A stretch of 32,171 nucleotides of DNA from a virus, in the IMG/VR virus record IMGVR_UViG_3300030943_000113, positions 1 through 32,171 of that record; one strand, written 5' to 3'. The position numbers and the translations under genes are program-made. Below are positions 8,204-15,970 of the stretch, one piece after another (positions within the stretch are counted from its first letter, which is position 1; each line of letters begins with the position of its first letter). The notes under the pieces are model-generated. The model did not search any database. It was not told where the DNA came from and worked only from the letters and a program-made list of their open reading frames with translations.

Positions 8204-9055
8204 TTACTTCAGGGTAATAACGCCATCTTTTTCACTTAAAATACCCCATTCGCTTGCGGCAGGAAGGATATACTTCAAAATGTGAATCGTTTGAGGAAGA
8301 TTCGTTTTTCCACCGACCTTTACGAAGTCGTTATCGGCAGTAGCGCAAACCTTAGTAATGGCTGTTGGTTTTGCAATTGCCATAACAGCTTTACAAATAC
8401 ATACCAGGCGTGAAGGAGTAATAATGGTTTTCCCAGGAAAAGCTTTTTTAACCTTTTTAACAGGCTCTTCATCTTCGTCGTCATCCTCAACAACTGGTGC
8501 TTTCTTACCTTTCTTTGCGGGGACAACGGGTTCTGGAGCAACGACTTTCTTACCTTTCTTTGCAGGGACAACGGGTTCATCATCTTCCTCATCCTCATCC
8601 TCGTCTTCATCCTCGTCAATAACGACAGGAACTTTCTTACTTTTCTTTTCCGGTACAGTAGGAGCAACTACCTTTTTGCCTTTCTTTACAGGGGCAACGG
8701 GTTCGTCGTCTTCATCCTCGTCGTCTTCATCCTCGTCTTCTTCATCTTCTTCTTCTTCATCTTCTTCATCTTCTTCATCTTCTTCATCTTCTTCATCTTC
8801 TTCTTCAACGACAACTGGAGCTTTCTTACCCTTTGCAGCAGGGGCAGTTGCTTTAGCAGGTTTTACGCCAAGGATTTCATTAATCACTGCCTGGGTTTCT
8901 TCGGAAAACTCATCGTCCGGAGTGATATGTTTGCTTGCTGCTTTGATCCCTTTGGTCAATACATCAGCATTACCTTTAACGTTAATCTCAGGACTTAATC
9001 CCATTACGTCGTTCAGCTCTGTGGCTGCTTTCTTCAATATTTTGTCTGTTGCCAT
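8204..9055 (-). CDS. Acidic/basic repeat protein, 283 aa
   Basis: An N-terminal domain of about 65 residues is followed by about 140 residues of low complexity. Long Asp/Glu runs alternate with Lys-rich islands of the type PVVPAKKGKKVVAP, at least five of them. A C-terminal domain of about 80 residues begins near FPGKTIITPSRLV and could be a winged helix. Acidic tails of this kind occur in DNA mimics, histone-chaperone-like proteins and single-strand-binding proteins, but I cannot assign one. It lies just downstream of the helicase genes and ends at a hairpin. The coding DNA is less AT-rich than its neighbours. Confidence 0.8.
   Translation of the reverse strand: MATDKILKKAATELNDVMGLSPEINVKGNADVLTKGIKAASKHITPDDEFSEETQAVINEILGVKPAKATAPAAKGKKAPVVVEEEDEEDEEDEEDEEDEEEEDEEDEDEDDEDEDDEPVAPVKKGKKVVAPTVPEKKSKKVPVVIDEDEDEDEDEEDDEPVVPAKKGKKVVAPEPVVPAKKGKKAPVVEDDDEDEEPVKKVKKAFPGKTIITPSRLVCICKAVMAIAKPTAITKVCATADNDFVKVGGKTNLPQTIHILKYILPAASEWGILSEKDGVITLK
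8735..8806 (-). repeat. Tandem CTTCTTCAT-type microsatellite inside the acidic gene
   Basis: About six to seven near-perfect 9-base units (CTTCTTCAT on the plus strand) encode a Glu-Glu-Asp repeat. Units of 9 keep the reading frame, so slippage would change only the length of the acidic tract. Confidence 0.85.
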
Positions 9056-9126
9056 AACTTTAAAAATTAAATTGATTATTAAAAAAAACTAAAACTATCT
9101 CTTGTATGAGAATTTTATTATTAATA

Positions 9127-10374
9127 TTAATGATTTTCGGTAACTTCCCAATGTGTTTCTTTATCGTTATTTTGTTGCGAGTATCTTAACGAAAAAGTTT
9201 TGAAGCTAAATCCGGCTGCTCGTTGTTTATCTTTACCGATAGTGAACCAAGCTTCCCCGTCATCAACGTTTTTATTAACATGGTTAGTTAAAGCGAATAT
9301 GTTATGTGCCATAGCACCCATAGCAGAAGCACCTCGCAATCCCTTCTTTCCATCCTTTCCGGAGTGATGTAATAAAATACAGGCTACATCTAATGCCCGT
9401 AAATCTCTCAAGAATGGATTTATTTTGTTACTCCATTCACTATTGTCATTTTCTTCGACTAATCCAAATAGAGTACTGGCACTGTCCAGAATAATTAGTT
9501 TGTAGTTAGGATGTGTCTTTAGCCATTGTATTATTTTTAATTGGTTTATACGATTAGATAAATAAAACTGATCCTCCGTTGCGATCTGATATTCCGGTAT
9601 AGATAAAATCCGCATACGGTATTTACTTTGTTGAACTCCCACCCATTCAAATTGAGCAATACGTTCTTCCATTTCCTGCTCACCTAATTCCCCATCTATG
9701 TAAAGAGTACCTGTTTGATGTTTAACCTGCCAAGTTCCTATTTCTGCTTCATCGGAAGTGTAGTCTTTTAAGCCTAACAAATAAGCAGTACTAATTACAA
9801 GTAAGGATTTACCGCTTCCATAATTACCATAGATAATGGTAGTCTGTCCTTCACGCAACCAAGGACTTAAAAGCATCCTTGGGGTTTCTCTTTTATGTTT
9901 TCTTATTTCAAGTACACTAAGGATAAATTTGTTTAAATCGGTTTTAGGATCACTAAAATTTACTTTGTATTCAGAAGCAAGCTTCTCTGCTTCCTCCATC
10001 TTACCTGAATTAACTAACTGTTCGATTGAATCTTTATATTTAACCAAACGACGTTGCCTAAAGTATTTGATTGCTATATCTATCAAATAATCTACATTAA
10101 TATCTTCCTCTGATTCGGCACTAAGACTTTGTAAGATTTCTTCTATGTCCTCAATTTCATCTTTCGGAATGTTTTGATCTTTTATCTTTTGATAGAATAT
10201 ACCTTCAATATCGTGCTTAGGTGATACCTGAAATTTGTCGTAATACTCCATTATCCAACCTGCTAATTTGCGAGCGCTGCCGGATTCCAATAATTGGATA
10301 TTCCAAATGGATGATATTTGCTGAACAAATTCGGTACTTGTAATTAATCCTATGATAATCTTTCTTTCTTGCAT
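9127..10374 (-). CDS. RepA/DnaB-like replicative ATPase (AAA_25 type)
   Basis: 415 residues. A helical N-terminal region (about 1-140) resembles the DnaB N-terminal domain in size. It is followed by a RecA-fold ATPase with Walker A GNYGSGKS (183-190), Walker B YKLIILDSAS, and the HHSGKDGKKGLRGASAMG segment typical of RepA-family hexameric helicases. It probably unwinds the phage origin and fork. It lies 21 bases downstream of the DnaC-like loader gene, the expected partner. Whether it is a true helicase or a recombination ATPase is not settled by motifs alone. Confidence 0.87.
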   Translation of the reverse strand: MQERKIIIGLITSTEFVQQISSIWNIQLLESGSARKLAGWIMEYYDKFQVSPKHDIEGIFYQKIKDQNIPKDEIEDIEEILQSLSAESEEDINVDYLIDIAIKYFRQRRLVKYKDSIEQLVNSGKMEEAEKLASEYKVNFSDPKTDLNKFILSVLEIRKHKRETPRMLLSPWLREGQTTIIYGNYGSGKSLLVISTAYLLGLKDYTSDEAEIGTWQVKHQTGTLYIDGELGEQEMEERIAQFEWVGVQQSKYRMRILSIPEYQIATEDQFYLSNRINQLKIIQWLKTHPNYKLIILDSASTLFGLVEENDNSEWSNKINPFLRDLRALDVACILLHHSGKDGKKGLRGASAMGAMAHNIFALTNHVNKNVDDGEAWFTIGKDKQRAAGFSFKTFSLRYSQQNNDKETHWEVTENH

Positions 10375-10395
10375 AACAAAATTTAATAGGATAAA

Positions 10396-11031
10396 TTACA
10401 AATTGTCCTCACGGTAATTTTTAGTTCCTGACTTTTTTATTTTACACATTTGTTGAATTCTTGAAGTAAGTCTATCATCACCAAACTTATCTGCTAATTC
10501 GGATAATTTTAAATTGGATGTAAATATAGTTATTTTCATGTTTTCATATCTACGGTTAATTATAATGTAAAGAAGTTGAAAAGACCAATCCGTTGTTTTA
10601 TCAACACCAAAATCATCTAATACTAAAAAATCCATATCACTATACATTTTTATTAATTCTGTTTCGGAAAATACATTATCTACTTTGGAATATACTGCTT
10701 TAAATAAAAGTAACAATTCCGGTACAGATATGAAACCTGCTGTCTTTTTTTGAATATCCTTATCATATTGATTTATGTATAAGTATTTCAAATAATTTAG
10801 CATTATTTGAACAGCAGTAATTGTTTTTCCTGTACCTATGCCTCCATATAAATAAGTGCTTTCAATTTCATCAATATCAATATCCGGTAAAGATAACTTT
10901 AAAATATCTTGCTGTATTCTTTTTGGAAATTTTGTTATTAAAGTTTTTTCAAATGCAGATTCTTCCCATACGGCAGGTAATCGAAGTATTTTTTCTTTTC
11001 TTCTGTTTTCCAATTCAGCATCTTCTATCAT
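10396..11031 (-). CDS. DnaC/IstB-like helicase loader ATPase
   Basis: 211 residues. AAA+ core with Walker A GGIGTGKT (63-70), Walker B FLVLDDFG and sensor-1-type TIFTSN, followed by DDRLTSRI, the box VII/arginine-finger region of DnaC and DnaI. The N-terminal 50 residues would contact the helicase. It is placed between the initiator-like gene and the helicase, as in many phage replication modules. An IstB transposition ATPase is the alternative, but no transposase is nearby. Confidence 0.9.
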   Translation of the reverse strand: MIEDAELENRRKEKILRLPAVWEESAFEKTLITKFPKRIQQDILKLSLPDIDIDEIESTYLYGGIGTGKTITAVQIMLNYLKYLYINQYDKDIQKKTAGFISVPELLLLFKAVYSKVDNVFSETELIKMYSDMDFLVLDDFGVDKTTDWSFQLLYIIINRRYENMKITIFTSNLKLSELADKFGDDRLTSRIQQMCKIKKSGTKNYREDNL

Positions 11032-11036
11032 AGCTT

Positions 11037-11822
11037 TTATTCTTTATATTTCATTTTTGATGTAGTATCACGTCTACTTCGGTTTGAAGTATTTATTGTA
11101 TTAGAATAATTTGTTCTTCTTTGTTGCACATTTTCGGGAAAGACACCTGTCCATCCATTTTCTATTGCCGTATTAATAGCTTCGATACAAATTGGAACGG
11201 GAAATGTACTTAATTTTTTTGCTAATTTTTGACAGGATATTTTTGTAAGTTTTTTTCCTTTTTCTTTGCGGTGGATAATATATTCATTTACGGTTGTTTT
11301 AAATATTTCATCATTACGGAAATTTTCAGGAAATAAATTTAAAAATAAATCAAACACTTCATGCGTACGCGTATTTTTATTTAAAGTATTTATACTATAT
11401 TTACTTAAAGTATTTGTGGTTAATGGAACTACCGGTACGAAAATCGACCCAATGGCATTTTTTCTTTCAATAGCTTTATCATATGCTTTTTGTGTCCAAA
11501 TAAAATTTACTTTAATATAATGTCCTTCAATACTTCCGTTGATACTTCTATTTTGTATGTTTTCAATTAATCCTAATTTAATTAATTGCATTTTGTATTT
11601 TTTAACTTTACCTATACTCCAATTTATTCCTTTAGCAGTATAGGTATTTGTAGCTTTTGGTTGATTAGTTTTTTGCCATTTTGCCGTATAATAGTAAAAA
11701 TAATATAATGCTAATATTTCGGCAAAGTTTGATTGTGCTAAAAGTAAATCTGAAATTAATTCAGAAAATGTAATAGGTACATTCCAAAATCCAGTATCAG
11801 AAGATTCATTTAATTTTTCCAT
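11037..11822 (-). CDS. Winged-helix replication initiator-like protein (DnaD/phage O-like)
   Basis: 261 residues. The N-terminal half has a winged-helix pattern, with a helical stretch ILALYYFYYYTAKWQ and then SIGKVKKYKMQLIKLGLIEN as recognition helix and wing. The C-terminal half contains a Lys-rich segment and a helical region reminiscent of DnaD-like loaders. Order with loader and helicase supports a role in origin recognition. It follows a structured RNA whose 3' arm ends 29 bases before the ATG, so its expression may be controlled at RNA level. Confidence 0.68.
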   Translation of the reverse strand: MEKLNESSDTGFWNVPITFSELISDLLLAQSNFAEILALYYFYYYTAKWQKTNQPKATNTYTAKGINWSIGKVKKYKMQLIKLGLIENIQNRSINGSIEGHYIKVNFIWTQKAYDKAIERKNAIGSIFVPVVPLTTNTLSKYSINTLNKNTRTHEVFDLFLNLFPENFRNDEIFKTTVNEYIIHRKEKGKKLTKISCQKLAKKLSTFPVPICIEAINTAIENGWTGVFPENVQQRRTNYSNTINTSNRSRRDTTSKMKYKE

Positions 11823-11851
11823 TTCTCTTCAGAATAAATTAGACGAAAAAT

Positions 11852-11920
11852 GCCCCCAAAGAAAGATTCAACCGGACAGCCTCCACGCAAACCAATTGAG
11901 GGTATTCTTTCTCTGAGGGC
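11852..11920 (-). ncRNA. Long structured RNA element / terminator-like hairpin before the initiator gene
   Basis: Read on the minus strand, bases 11920-11906 pair with 11866-11852 over 15 continuous positions. After a 6-base internal loop, 11899-11892 pair with 11875-11868 over 8 more, closing a 16-base loop. All four non-Watson-Crick positions are G-U pairs on the minus strand but C-A mismatches on the plus strand, so the RNA is probably the leftward transcript. The 3' arm is followed by ATTTTTCG, as in an intrinsic terminator or attenuator. A 47-codon open frame (11810-11953) overlaps it and remains an alternative explanation. Confidence 0.7.
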
Positions 11921-12064
11921 AATATTTTTATGTACTGAGGTAGTAAAAATCATTATAGAGGTTGTTTTTGATTAAAATCGAATACGAAAGTAATAATACT
12001 ATTTATAATAAAAAAATTTGCGTCTAATTATTTTTAAAAATATTTAAAATAGCTAAAAATCCCT
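11921..12064 (-). promoter_or_regulatory. AT-rich leader/promoter region of the initiator operon
   Basis: 144 bases between the preceding gene and the RNA hairpin. On the minus strand there is a TACTTTCG, one change from TAnnTTTG, and a TATAAT (11952-11957). A similar TTACTTTCG string occurs near 25.0 and 25.1 kb. No unambiguous -33 box was found, so this is only a candidate promoter. Confidence 0.35.
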
Positions 12065-12424
12065 TTATTTAGTACGTTGTACGGCAGGGTACTTATTGCG
12101 AGTTATCGTTTGCTTAGTACGTATAATAGTTTGCTTAGTACGTTGCATTGTAACGGGTTCTATAAAAGGAATCCATTCATGATACCACAAGAATATTTTG
12201 CCGGCAATTCCTTCTACCCAAACCCCATAATAACCGTTTTTGCGGGATTTCCTTGTAGGTCTATCCGTTATAGTATGGATAGAATTTGGCACTATATTAT
12301 TTGTATTATTATGATCGAAGGAATTAAATTCATTATTTTCCCTTGACGGGGCACCTAAAGTAATTTTAATTTGTAAACCTGGTTCAATCCACGTATGCTT
12401 ATCAATTACTACTTTCTTTTTCAT
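12065..12424 (-). CDS. Hypothetical protein, 119 aa, with C-terminal repeats
   Basis: Starts MKKKVVIDKHTWIEPGLQIK. The middle segment GYYGVWVEGIAGKIFLWYHE is probably beta-rich. The C-terminus repeats TKQTI twice, then QRTK, encoded by short tandem DNA repeats. The start overlaps the upstream TGA as ATGA. No family recognised. The repetitive tail suggests recent length variation. Confidence 0.7.
   Translation of the reverse strand: MKKKVVIDKHTWIEPGLQIKITLGAPSRENNEFNSFDHNNTNNIVPNSIHTITDRPTRKSRKNGYYGVWVEGIAGKIFLWYHEWIPFIEPVTMQRTKQTIIRTKQTITRNKYPAVQRTK
12066..12148. repeat. Short tandem repeats, 21-base period
   Basis: GTTTGCTTAGTACGT occurs at 12108-12122 and again at 12129-12143. A third, diverged copy of the TTTAGTACGT part lies near 12067-12077. 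The repeats encode the basic C-terminal tail of the overlapping gene. Confidence 0.75.
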
Positions 12425-12720
12425 CTTTGATAATCTGACGGGGTATGTCGCATACGAAGAACAAAATCTTTAAATGTTTCCCCTTCTTTTGGATATGTAA
12501 GGAATCTTTCTTCCTCAAATTCTTTTGCACTTTCAATAATCTCTTTGCAACATTTAGGGCAGAAAGCAGTTCGACTTAATAATACACCACCTACTTCTTC
12601 ACTATTGATATAGTTATCATTACATCCGTCACAGATAACTAAATTACCAGGATTAATGTCGATAATTTCCATTGGTCCAAAGACCTCTTCCAATTCTTCT
12701 TGTAAGGTTTTCTTTTTCAT
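12421..12720 (-). CDS. Small zinc-ribbon-like protein, 99 aa
   Basis: Two CxxC pairs, CDGC and CPKC, about 27 residues apart, form a likely zinc site. The rest is acidic and helical. The ATG at 12720 (MKKKTLQEELEE) is preferred to an upstream TTG that would run into the neighbouring membrane-protein gene. It is joined to the next gene by an ATGA overlap. It could bind DNA, RNA or protein; no family is identified. Confidence 0.75.
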   Translation of the reverse strand: MKKKTLQEELEEVFGPMEIIDINPGNLVICDGCNDNYINSEEVGGVLLSRTAFCPKCCKEIIESAKEFEEERFLTYPKEGETFKDFVLRMRHTPSDYQR

Positions 12721-12721
12721 G

Positions 12722-12841
12722 TTATTTTTTGTATAAGTAAACAAGTCCAACAATTAATAATAAAATTGATAATGCAATTACTTCTATATGATCATACATT
12801 TTAGCAATTTTTTCTATTACACGTATTATTCGATATTTCAT
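12722..12841 (-). CDS. Tiny single-pass membrane protein, 39 aa
   Basis: Starts MKYRIIRVIEKIAKMYDHIE, followed by one hydrophobic segment IALSILLLIVGLVYLY and a Lys-Lys end. The ATG lies 4 bases after the upstream stop and the stop lies 1 base before the next start, an exact fit to the gap. The product would sit in the inner membrane with a basic, helical cytoplasmic N-terminus. Function unknown; superinfection or lysis control are generic possibilities. Confidence 0.65.
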   Translation of the reverse strand: MKYRIIRVIEKIAKMYDHIEVIALSILLLIVGLVYLYKK

Positions 12842-12845
12842 AGCT

Positions 12846-13034
12846 TTATTTTTTAGATAGGATTGAAAAATGATGATAACCAAAAGGTAGGTATGGAACA
12901 ATACTTCCACCAAATTTACGATTTATAATGTCCCTTGCTTTTTTAAGGATTTCTGATTTACTTGTCTTTTCCGTGCATTCTACTTCCACCGTACCGGAAT
13001 AAGTAGCAACCTGATATTTTACTATTGCTTTCAC
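12846..13034 (-). CDS. Hypothetical protein, 62 aa (GTG start)
   Basis: Reads KAIVKYQVATYSGTVEVE after the initiator, then a helical basic stretch and a glycine/proline/aromatic C-terminus. The start is GTG in a GTGA overlap with the upstream stop, matching the coupling seen elsewhere. A small alpha/beta fold; no named family. Confidence 0.68.
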   Translation of the reverse strand: MKAIVKYQVATYSGTVEVECTEKTSKSEILKKARDIINRKFGGSIVPYLPFGYHHFSILSKK

Positions 13035-13297
13035 GATTGAATCCTTTCAAATACATGAAAAATAAGAGAACCTAACTGAATGGTAGAAATATATTTTCGT
13101 TTTAATTTATTCATACCATGCCCTGTTCCATATATTTCTATTATATGCTCTGTTTCCTTAAACTCATTGGTATCAATTATTGCCCAAAGCATGGGTTGAT
13201 CTTTTTGTAATTGTACCGTTAATATTTTAGAATATATCGGTAAGATTACGATTTGGGAATCTACCATTCCCAATGGGTATTTGTAAATTGTTTTCAT
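13031..13297 (-). CDS. DUF7352-like conserved phage protein, 88 aa
   Basis: Starts MKTIYKYPLGMVDSQIVILP, followed by VQLQKDQPMLWAIID, EIYGTGHGM and IFHVFE. This pattern matches a small domain common in phages and bacteria that I recall as DUF7352, function unknown. Beta-rich, no cysteines. ATGA overlaps occur at both ends of the gene pair, placing it in the chain leading from the primase to the zinc-ribbon gene. Confidence 0.75.
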   Translation of the reverse strand: MKTIYKYPLGMVDSQIVILPIYSKILTVQLQKDQPMLWAIIDTNEFKETEHIIEIYGTGHGMNKLKRKYISTIQLGSLIFHVFERIQS

Positions 13298-13467
13298 ATG
13301 ATTAATCCTAATGCGTAAATGATTTTAGCTTTCAAATACTTCTTATCTTCTGTTTCCGTATTAATAGGAGGTTGCAAACCAAGATCGTTATTTAACATTC
13401 TGGCTATTGCTTTTAGCAATTCTAAATCGCTCCACTCTTTTGCTTTTAAAAAATCTTCGTGTTTCAT
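13294..13467 (-). CDS. Small hypothetical protein, 57 aa
   Basis: Read from the gap after the primase gene. It starts MKHEDFLKAKEWSDLELLKA and ends with an ATGA overlap on the DUF7352-like gene. Helical and charged. The overlap and exact gap filling support it; no motif indicates function. Confidence 0.72.
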   Translation of the reverse strand: MKHEDFLKAKEWSDLELLKAIARMLNNDLGLQPPINTETEDKKYLKAKIIYALGLII

Positions 13468-13473
13468 AATTTT

Positions 13474-14373
13474 TCATTTTGTAAGTTGTTTAACTAAATA
13501 ATTTGCTTCTTTCTGATCCATGCTTCCTGGATCACCGATAATATCTACCCTACGGGCATCTACCCCACGGAATTTTAATTCAGATACGAGTTTGTTAGCT
13601 TGTTCCAATGCTTGAGATTCCTCTCCGTCAAAACAGACAAAAACCCGTTTGAAGGTTTTGGTAATAAGACGAACTTGCTTTGGAGTATATTTAATACCTG
13701 ATACTGCAAAACTATTATCGCCAAATCTCCATACATCGGTACACCCTTCAACACATATACCTGTACTGTTCCATTTCTCCTGTGCTCCATATAATATTTC
13801 TTTATGAGGGATAATTTCCCGATTTTTCGGGCAAGCCATGTATTTTGAAGTATTCTTTCCAGTTACATCCCGACTATCAAAGGATACCTGCTCATAATTC
13901 CAATAGTAAGGAATCATGATACGGTGTCGATAATCACTGTGATCGAGTAGGGCAATTGGACCCGTGGATTGTAAATTATATTTCCGTTCCAAGTATTCCG
14001 GATCAAACAAACGCTTTTCTAAATAACGTTTATGCTGATCTGTCAGAGGCATTATTCCGGAGGGTAGTTTAAATTCTATCTTTACGTCCGATTGCTGAGG
14101 TTTTACGTATGGATTGACGAGTAATCCGTATTCTTTAACTATCTTATAAGCTTTAGAATTATCTACCCTTAAAACGAGTGCAATAGTAGGTACAATAGGA
14201 TGGTATCCGCAACGAAAACAGGTAAAGAAATTATTTGTTAGGTTATACCCAAGATGATAATCCTGTGATCCGGAACACCATGGACAATTTATTCCTATCC
14301 ATCCTTGCCTTGTATGTTTTCCTTCCGTTTGATAGTCAACTCCAAAATCTTTATAAAGTTGTTGAATGTCCAT
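13474..14373 (-). CDS. DNA primase, zinc finger plus TOPRIM
   Basis: 299 residues. Cys30, Cys33, Cys52 and Cys55 form the N-terminal zinc ribbon of DnaG-type primases (CPWC and CFRCG). A TOPRIM core follows, with VEGCTDVWRFG carrying the catalytic Glu and FVCFDGEESQ as the metal-binding acidic motif. It is shorter than bacterial DnaG and lacks a helicase-binding tail or fused helicase domain, as in other phage primases with a separate helicase. It would lay primers for the phage polymerase. It is joined to the upstream gene by TAATG. Confidence 0.92.
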   Translation of the reverse strand: MDIQQLYKDFGVDYQTEGKHTRQGWIGINCPWCSGSQDYHLGYNLTNNFFTCFRCGYHPIVPTIALVLRVDNSKAYKIVKEYGLLVNPYVKPQQSDVKIEFKLPSGIMPLTDQHKRYLEKRLFDPEYLERKYNLQSTGPIALLDHSDYRHRIMIPYYWNYEQVSFDSRDVTGKNTSKYMACPKNREIIPHKEILYGAQEKWNSTGICVEGCTDVWRFGDNSFAVSGIKYTPKQVRLITKTFKRVFVCFDGEESQALEQANKLVSELKFRGVDARRVDIIGDPGSMDQKEANYLVKQLTK

Positions 14374-14558
14374 TATTCTTCATCTTTAGCTATTCTGAAA
14401 ATAAATCCTGCTGGAGATACTACAAACTTATCAGTCTGTTTTGCAGCCCAATTAAAGATAGTTTTCATTGGTAGGGTTCTTGCTTTTCTTCCTGTATGAA
14501 CTTTATCATATTCATTAGCAAGTTCATCCCAAGTTAATGATGGTTCATTTGTTTTCAT
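14373..14558 (-). CDS. Hypothetical protein, 61 aa
   Basis: Starts MKTNEPSLTWDELANEYDKV, with TGRKARTLPMKTIFNWA in the middle. It looks like a small folded domain seen in several phages but without a name I can give. It shares one base with the primase start (TAATG). Confidence 0.68.
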   Translation of the reverse strand: MKTNEPSLTWDELANEYDKVHTGRKARTLPMKTIFNWAAKQTDKFVVSPAGFIFRIAKDEE

Positions 14559-14572
14559 ATTCTTTTCTATTT

Positions 14573-14818
14573 TTAATCCTTATCAAAAATATTTGTAGGG
14601 TGATTCTTTTTGATTTGTAAAACCAAAGCATCAATAAACTCAATGTTATTAACAATTGGTTCAATTAAAGTACTAATCATTGGAAATCCTTCGTCATCCT
14701 CTTCACAGTTTTTATACAACCAAGACATAAGTTCTTCTTTGGTTTCATCATACAATGCCTCCTTTTCGGTATCATACTGATTACCATTTTCCGTTTCAAA
14801 CTTTGTAACTTGTTTCAT
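14573..14818 (-). CDS. Hypothetical acidic protein, 81 aa
   Basis: Starts MKQVTKFETENGNQYDTEKE; strongly acidic in the middle (NCEEDDEGFP). The opening phrase, Phe-x-Thr-x-x-Gly then YDTEKEA, is common in small phage proteins of unknown role. No membrane segment. Confidence 0.68.
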   Translation of the reverse strand: MKQVTKFETENGNQYDTEKEALYDETKEELMSWLYKNCEEDDEGFPMISTLIEPIVNNIEFIDALVLQIKKNHPTNIFDKD

Positions 14819-14824
14819 AACTTT

Positions 14825-15013
14825 TTAGTTTTTTTTATTTTCAAATTTAGAACATTTAACCCAACTTTCTTCTTCATCCCAACCATAACAGTTAGGGCAA
14901 TCTTTACAGGTAGAACTTCCTATCATTACCTTTTCCGTAAGAATGTGAGGACACCTTGTCGTACACCATTTATCAGGATCTTCCCCTTTGGTAGTAAATT
15001 TAGTTTTATCCAT
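14825..15013 (-). CDS. Cysteine-rich small protein, 62 aa
   Basis: Six cysteines in two groups (CTTRCPH, then CKDCPNC) plus one near the end suggest one or two zinc sites. Starts MDKTKFTTKGEDPDKWC. It lies in the row of tiny genes between primase and SNF2 helicase. Function unknown. Confidence 0.7.
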   Translation of the reverse strand: MDKTKFTTKGEDPDKWCTTRCPHILTEKVMIGSSTCKDCPNCYGWDEEESWVKCSKFENKKN

Positions 15014-15016
15014 GAT

Positions 15017-15190
15017 TTATTTTCCCTTTCTTTTAGCAAGTTTCATGTGAATACTATGTTCCTTTCCTATTTCTTTATAATGCTCCGAATTATCATCTAT
15101 CCAGCAACGGCTTCCTCCTCCTTTTTGAGAAGGTTGATTAGGAATGTAAACCGGATTCTTTGAAAGATTAACCTTTTTGTTTGCTTTCAT
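15017..15190 (-). CDS. Small basic hypothetical protein, 57 aa
   Basis: Starts MKANKKVNLSKNPVYIPNQP, with a Gly-rich turn (KGGGSRCW) and a Lys/Arg-rich end. The start overlaps the upstream gene by 23 bases, more than most junctions here, so a later start cannot be excluded. It fills the gap up to the Cys-rich gene. Confidence 0.58.
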   Translation of the reverse strand: MKANKKVNLSKNPVYIPNQPSQKGGGSRCWIDDNSEHYKEIGKEHSIHMKLAKRKGK

Positions 15191-15539
15191 CTTTCAATTT
15201 TTTTATTTCGTTGGCAGTCCGGTATGGATAGGAAACGGTTACTTTTACTTTGGTATCCTTTACAACGGGTTGAAATGCTGCTATTAATAAATTTAATCTT
15301 TCATGGTTTTCCTTTGCCGTCCGTACCCTGTAAATTGGTTTAATAATCATGTGCTTTTCGTGAATAGCTACGATAGCAACCATCCAACTACTTGACGGGG
15401 TGATTAGGTCTTTACAACTATTCTCTATAAAACAAACCATTCCGTCTATACGACATACTGGCTTTCCACCGTTTTGATTCTTTTGGAAGTCTACGGTAAA
15501 TTCTTCCCCAACAGCAATTACTACTTTTTCATTTTCCAT
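15168..15539 (-). CDS. Hypothetical protein, 123 aa, possible TRAM/OB-like fold
   Basis: Starts MENEKVVIAVGEEFTVDFQK, followed by GKPVCRIDGMVCFIENS and GSSWMV-like text, which reads as successive beta strands similar to TRAM or OB-type RNA-binding domains in small proteins of this phylum. The C-terminus is basic and helical. Fold assignment is from pattern only. Confidence 0.6.
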   Translation of the reverse strand: MENEKVVIAVGEEFTVDFQKNQNGGKPVCRIDGMVCFIENSCKDLITPSSSWMVAIVAIHEKHMIIKPIYRVRTAKENHERLNLLIAAFQPVVKDTKVKVTVSYPYRTANEIKKLKDESKQKG

Positions 15540-15546
15540 AGTAAAT

Positions 15547-15777
15547 TTATTTTATTAATCCATTTTCAAACATATCAATTATAATATCCGGAGTTACATC
15601 GTGCTTATGACAAATATCTAATATTTGGATAGTTTTATCAAAGGAACAACATTTTTGATATACCGTATTGCATTCACTAAAAGGATATGGAAATGTTTCT
15701 GATATATCTTTTAGTATCTTTTGTTCCAATTCAAATAAATTAATCTTTTCATGAAATGGGTTCATCTTTAATGTCAT
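15547..15777 (-). CDS. Hypothetical protein, 76 aa
   Basis: Starts MTLKMNPFHEKINLFELEQ; helical, with three cysteines in the centre. An alternative ATG four codons in (15765) would shorten the 29-base overlap with the upstream gene. No family known to me. Confidence 0.62.
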   Translation of the reverse strand: MTLKMNPFHEKINLFELEQKILKDISETFPYPFSECNTVYQKCCSFDKTIQILDICHKHDVTPDIIIDMFENGLIK

Positions 15778-15970
15778 TTATTATTTTTTGAATTGATTCT
15801 TCTAATTGAGTAAGATTCTTATCGTAATCAGCTACAACTTTTTCGTAGTGAGTAATCATAGCATCCCTTTCTTCAATGCCCTGCTCAATTATTCTTAATA
15901 TTTCTATACCGGCAAGAGTAAAGTCTTCATTATCACGAAGAACTTGAATACGCTTTTTTATTGGAGTCAT
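15749..15970 (-). CDS. Coiled-coil protein, 73 aa
   Basis: Starts MTPIKKRIQVLRDNEDFTLA. Heptad-like spacing of Ile, Leu and Val through the second half suggests a coiled coil. It follows its upstream neighbour with an ATGA overlap. Probably a small dimer; function unknown. Confidence 0.65.
   Translation of the reverse strand: MTPIKKRIQVLRDNEDFTLAGIEILRIIEQGIEERDAMITHYEKVVADYDKNLTQLEESIQKIINDIKDEPIS

Noticed and set aside
8700-8810. CRISPR-like repeat array
   Set aside because: Units are 9 bases without spacers and are coding; no cas genes nearby.
8358-9092. Long plus-strand open frame rich in serine
   Set aside because: It is the antisense of the Asp/Glu microsatellite gene; poly-Ser arises from TTC/TCT complement, and the minus-strand frame has proper neighbours and ends.
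10396-11031. IstB-type transposition gene of an insertion sequence
   Set aside because: No transposase or terminal inverted repeats nearby; context is a replication module.
11810-11953. 47-codon leftward frame over the RNA element
   Set aside because: The wobble pattern explains the sequence better as RNA, and the frame overlaps the next start by 13 bases; kept only as an alternative.
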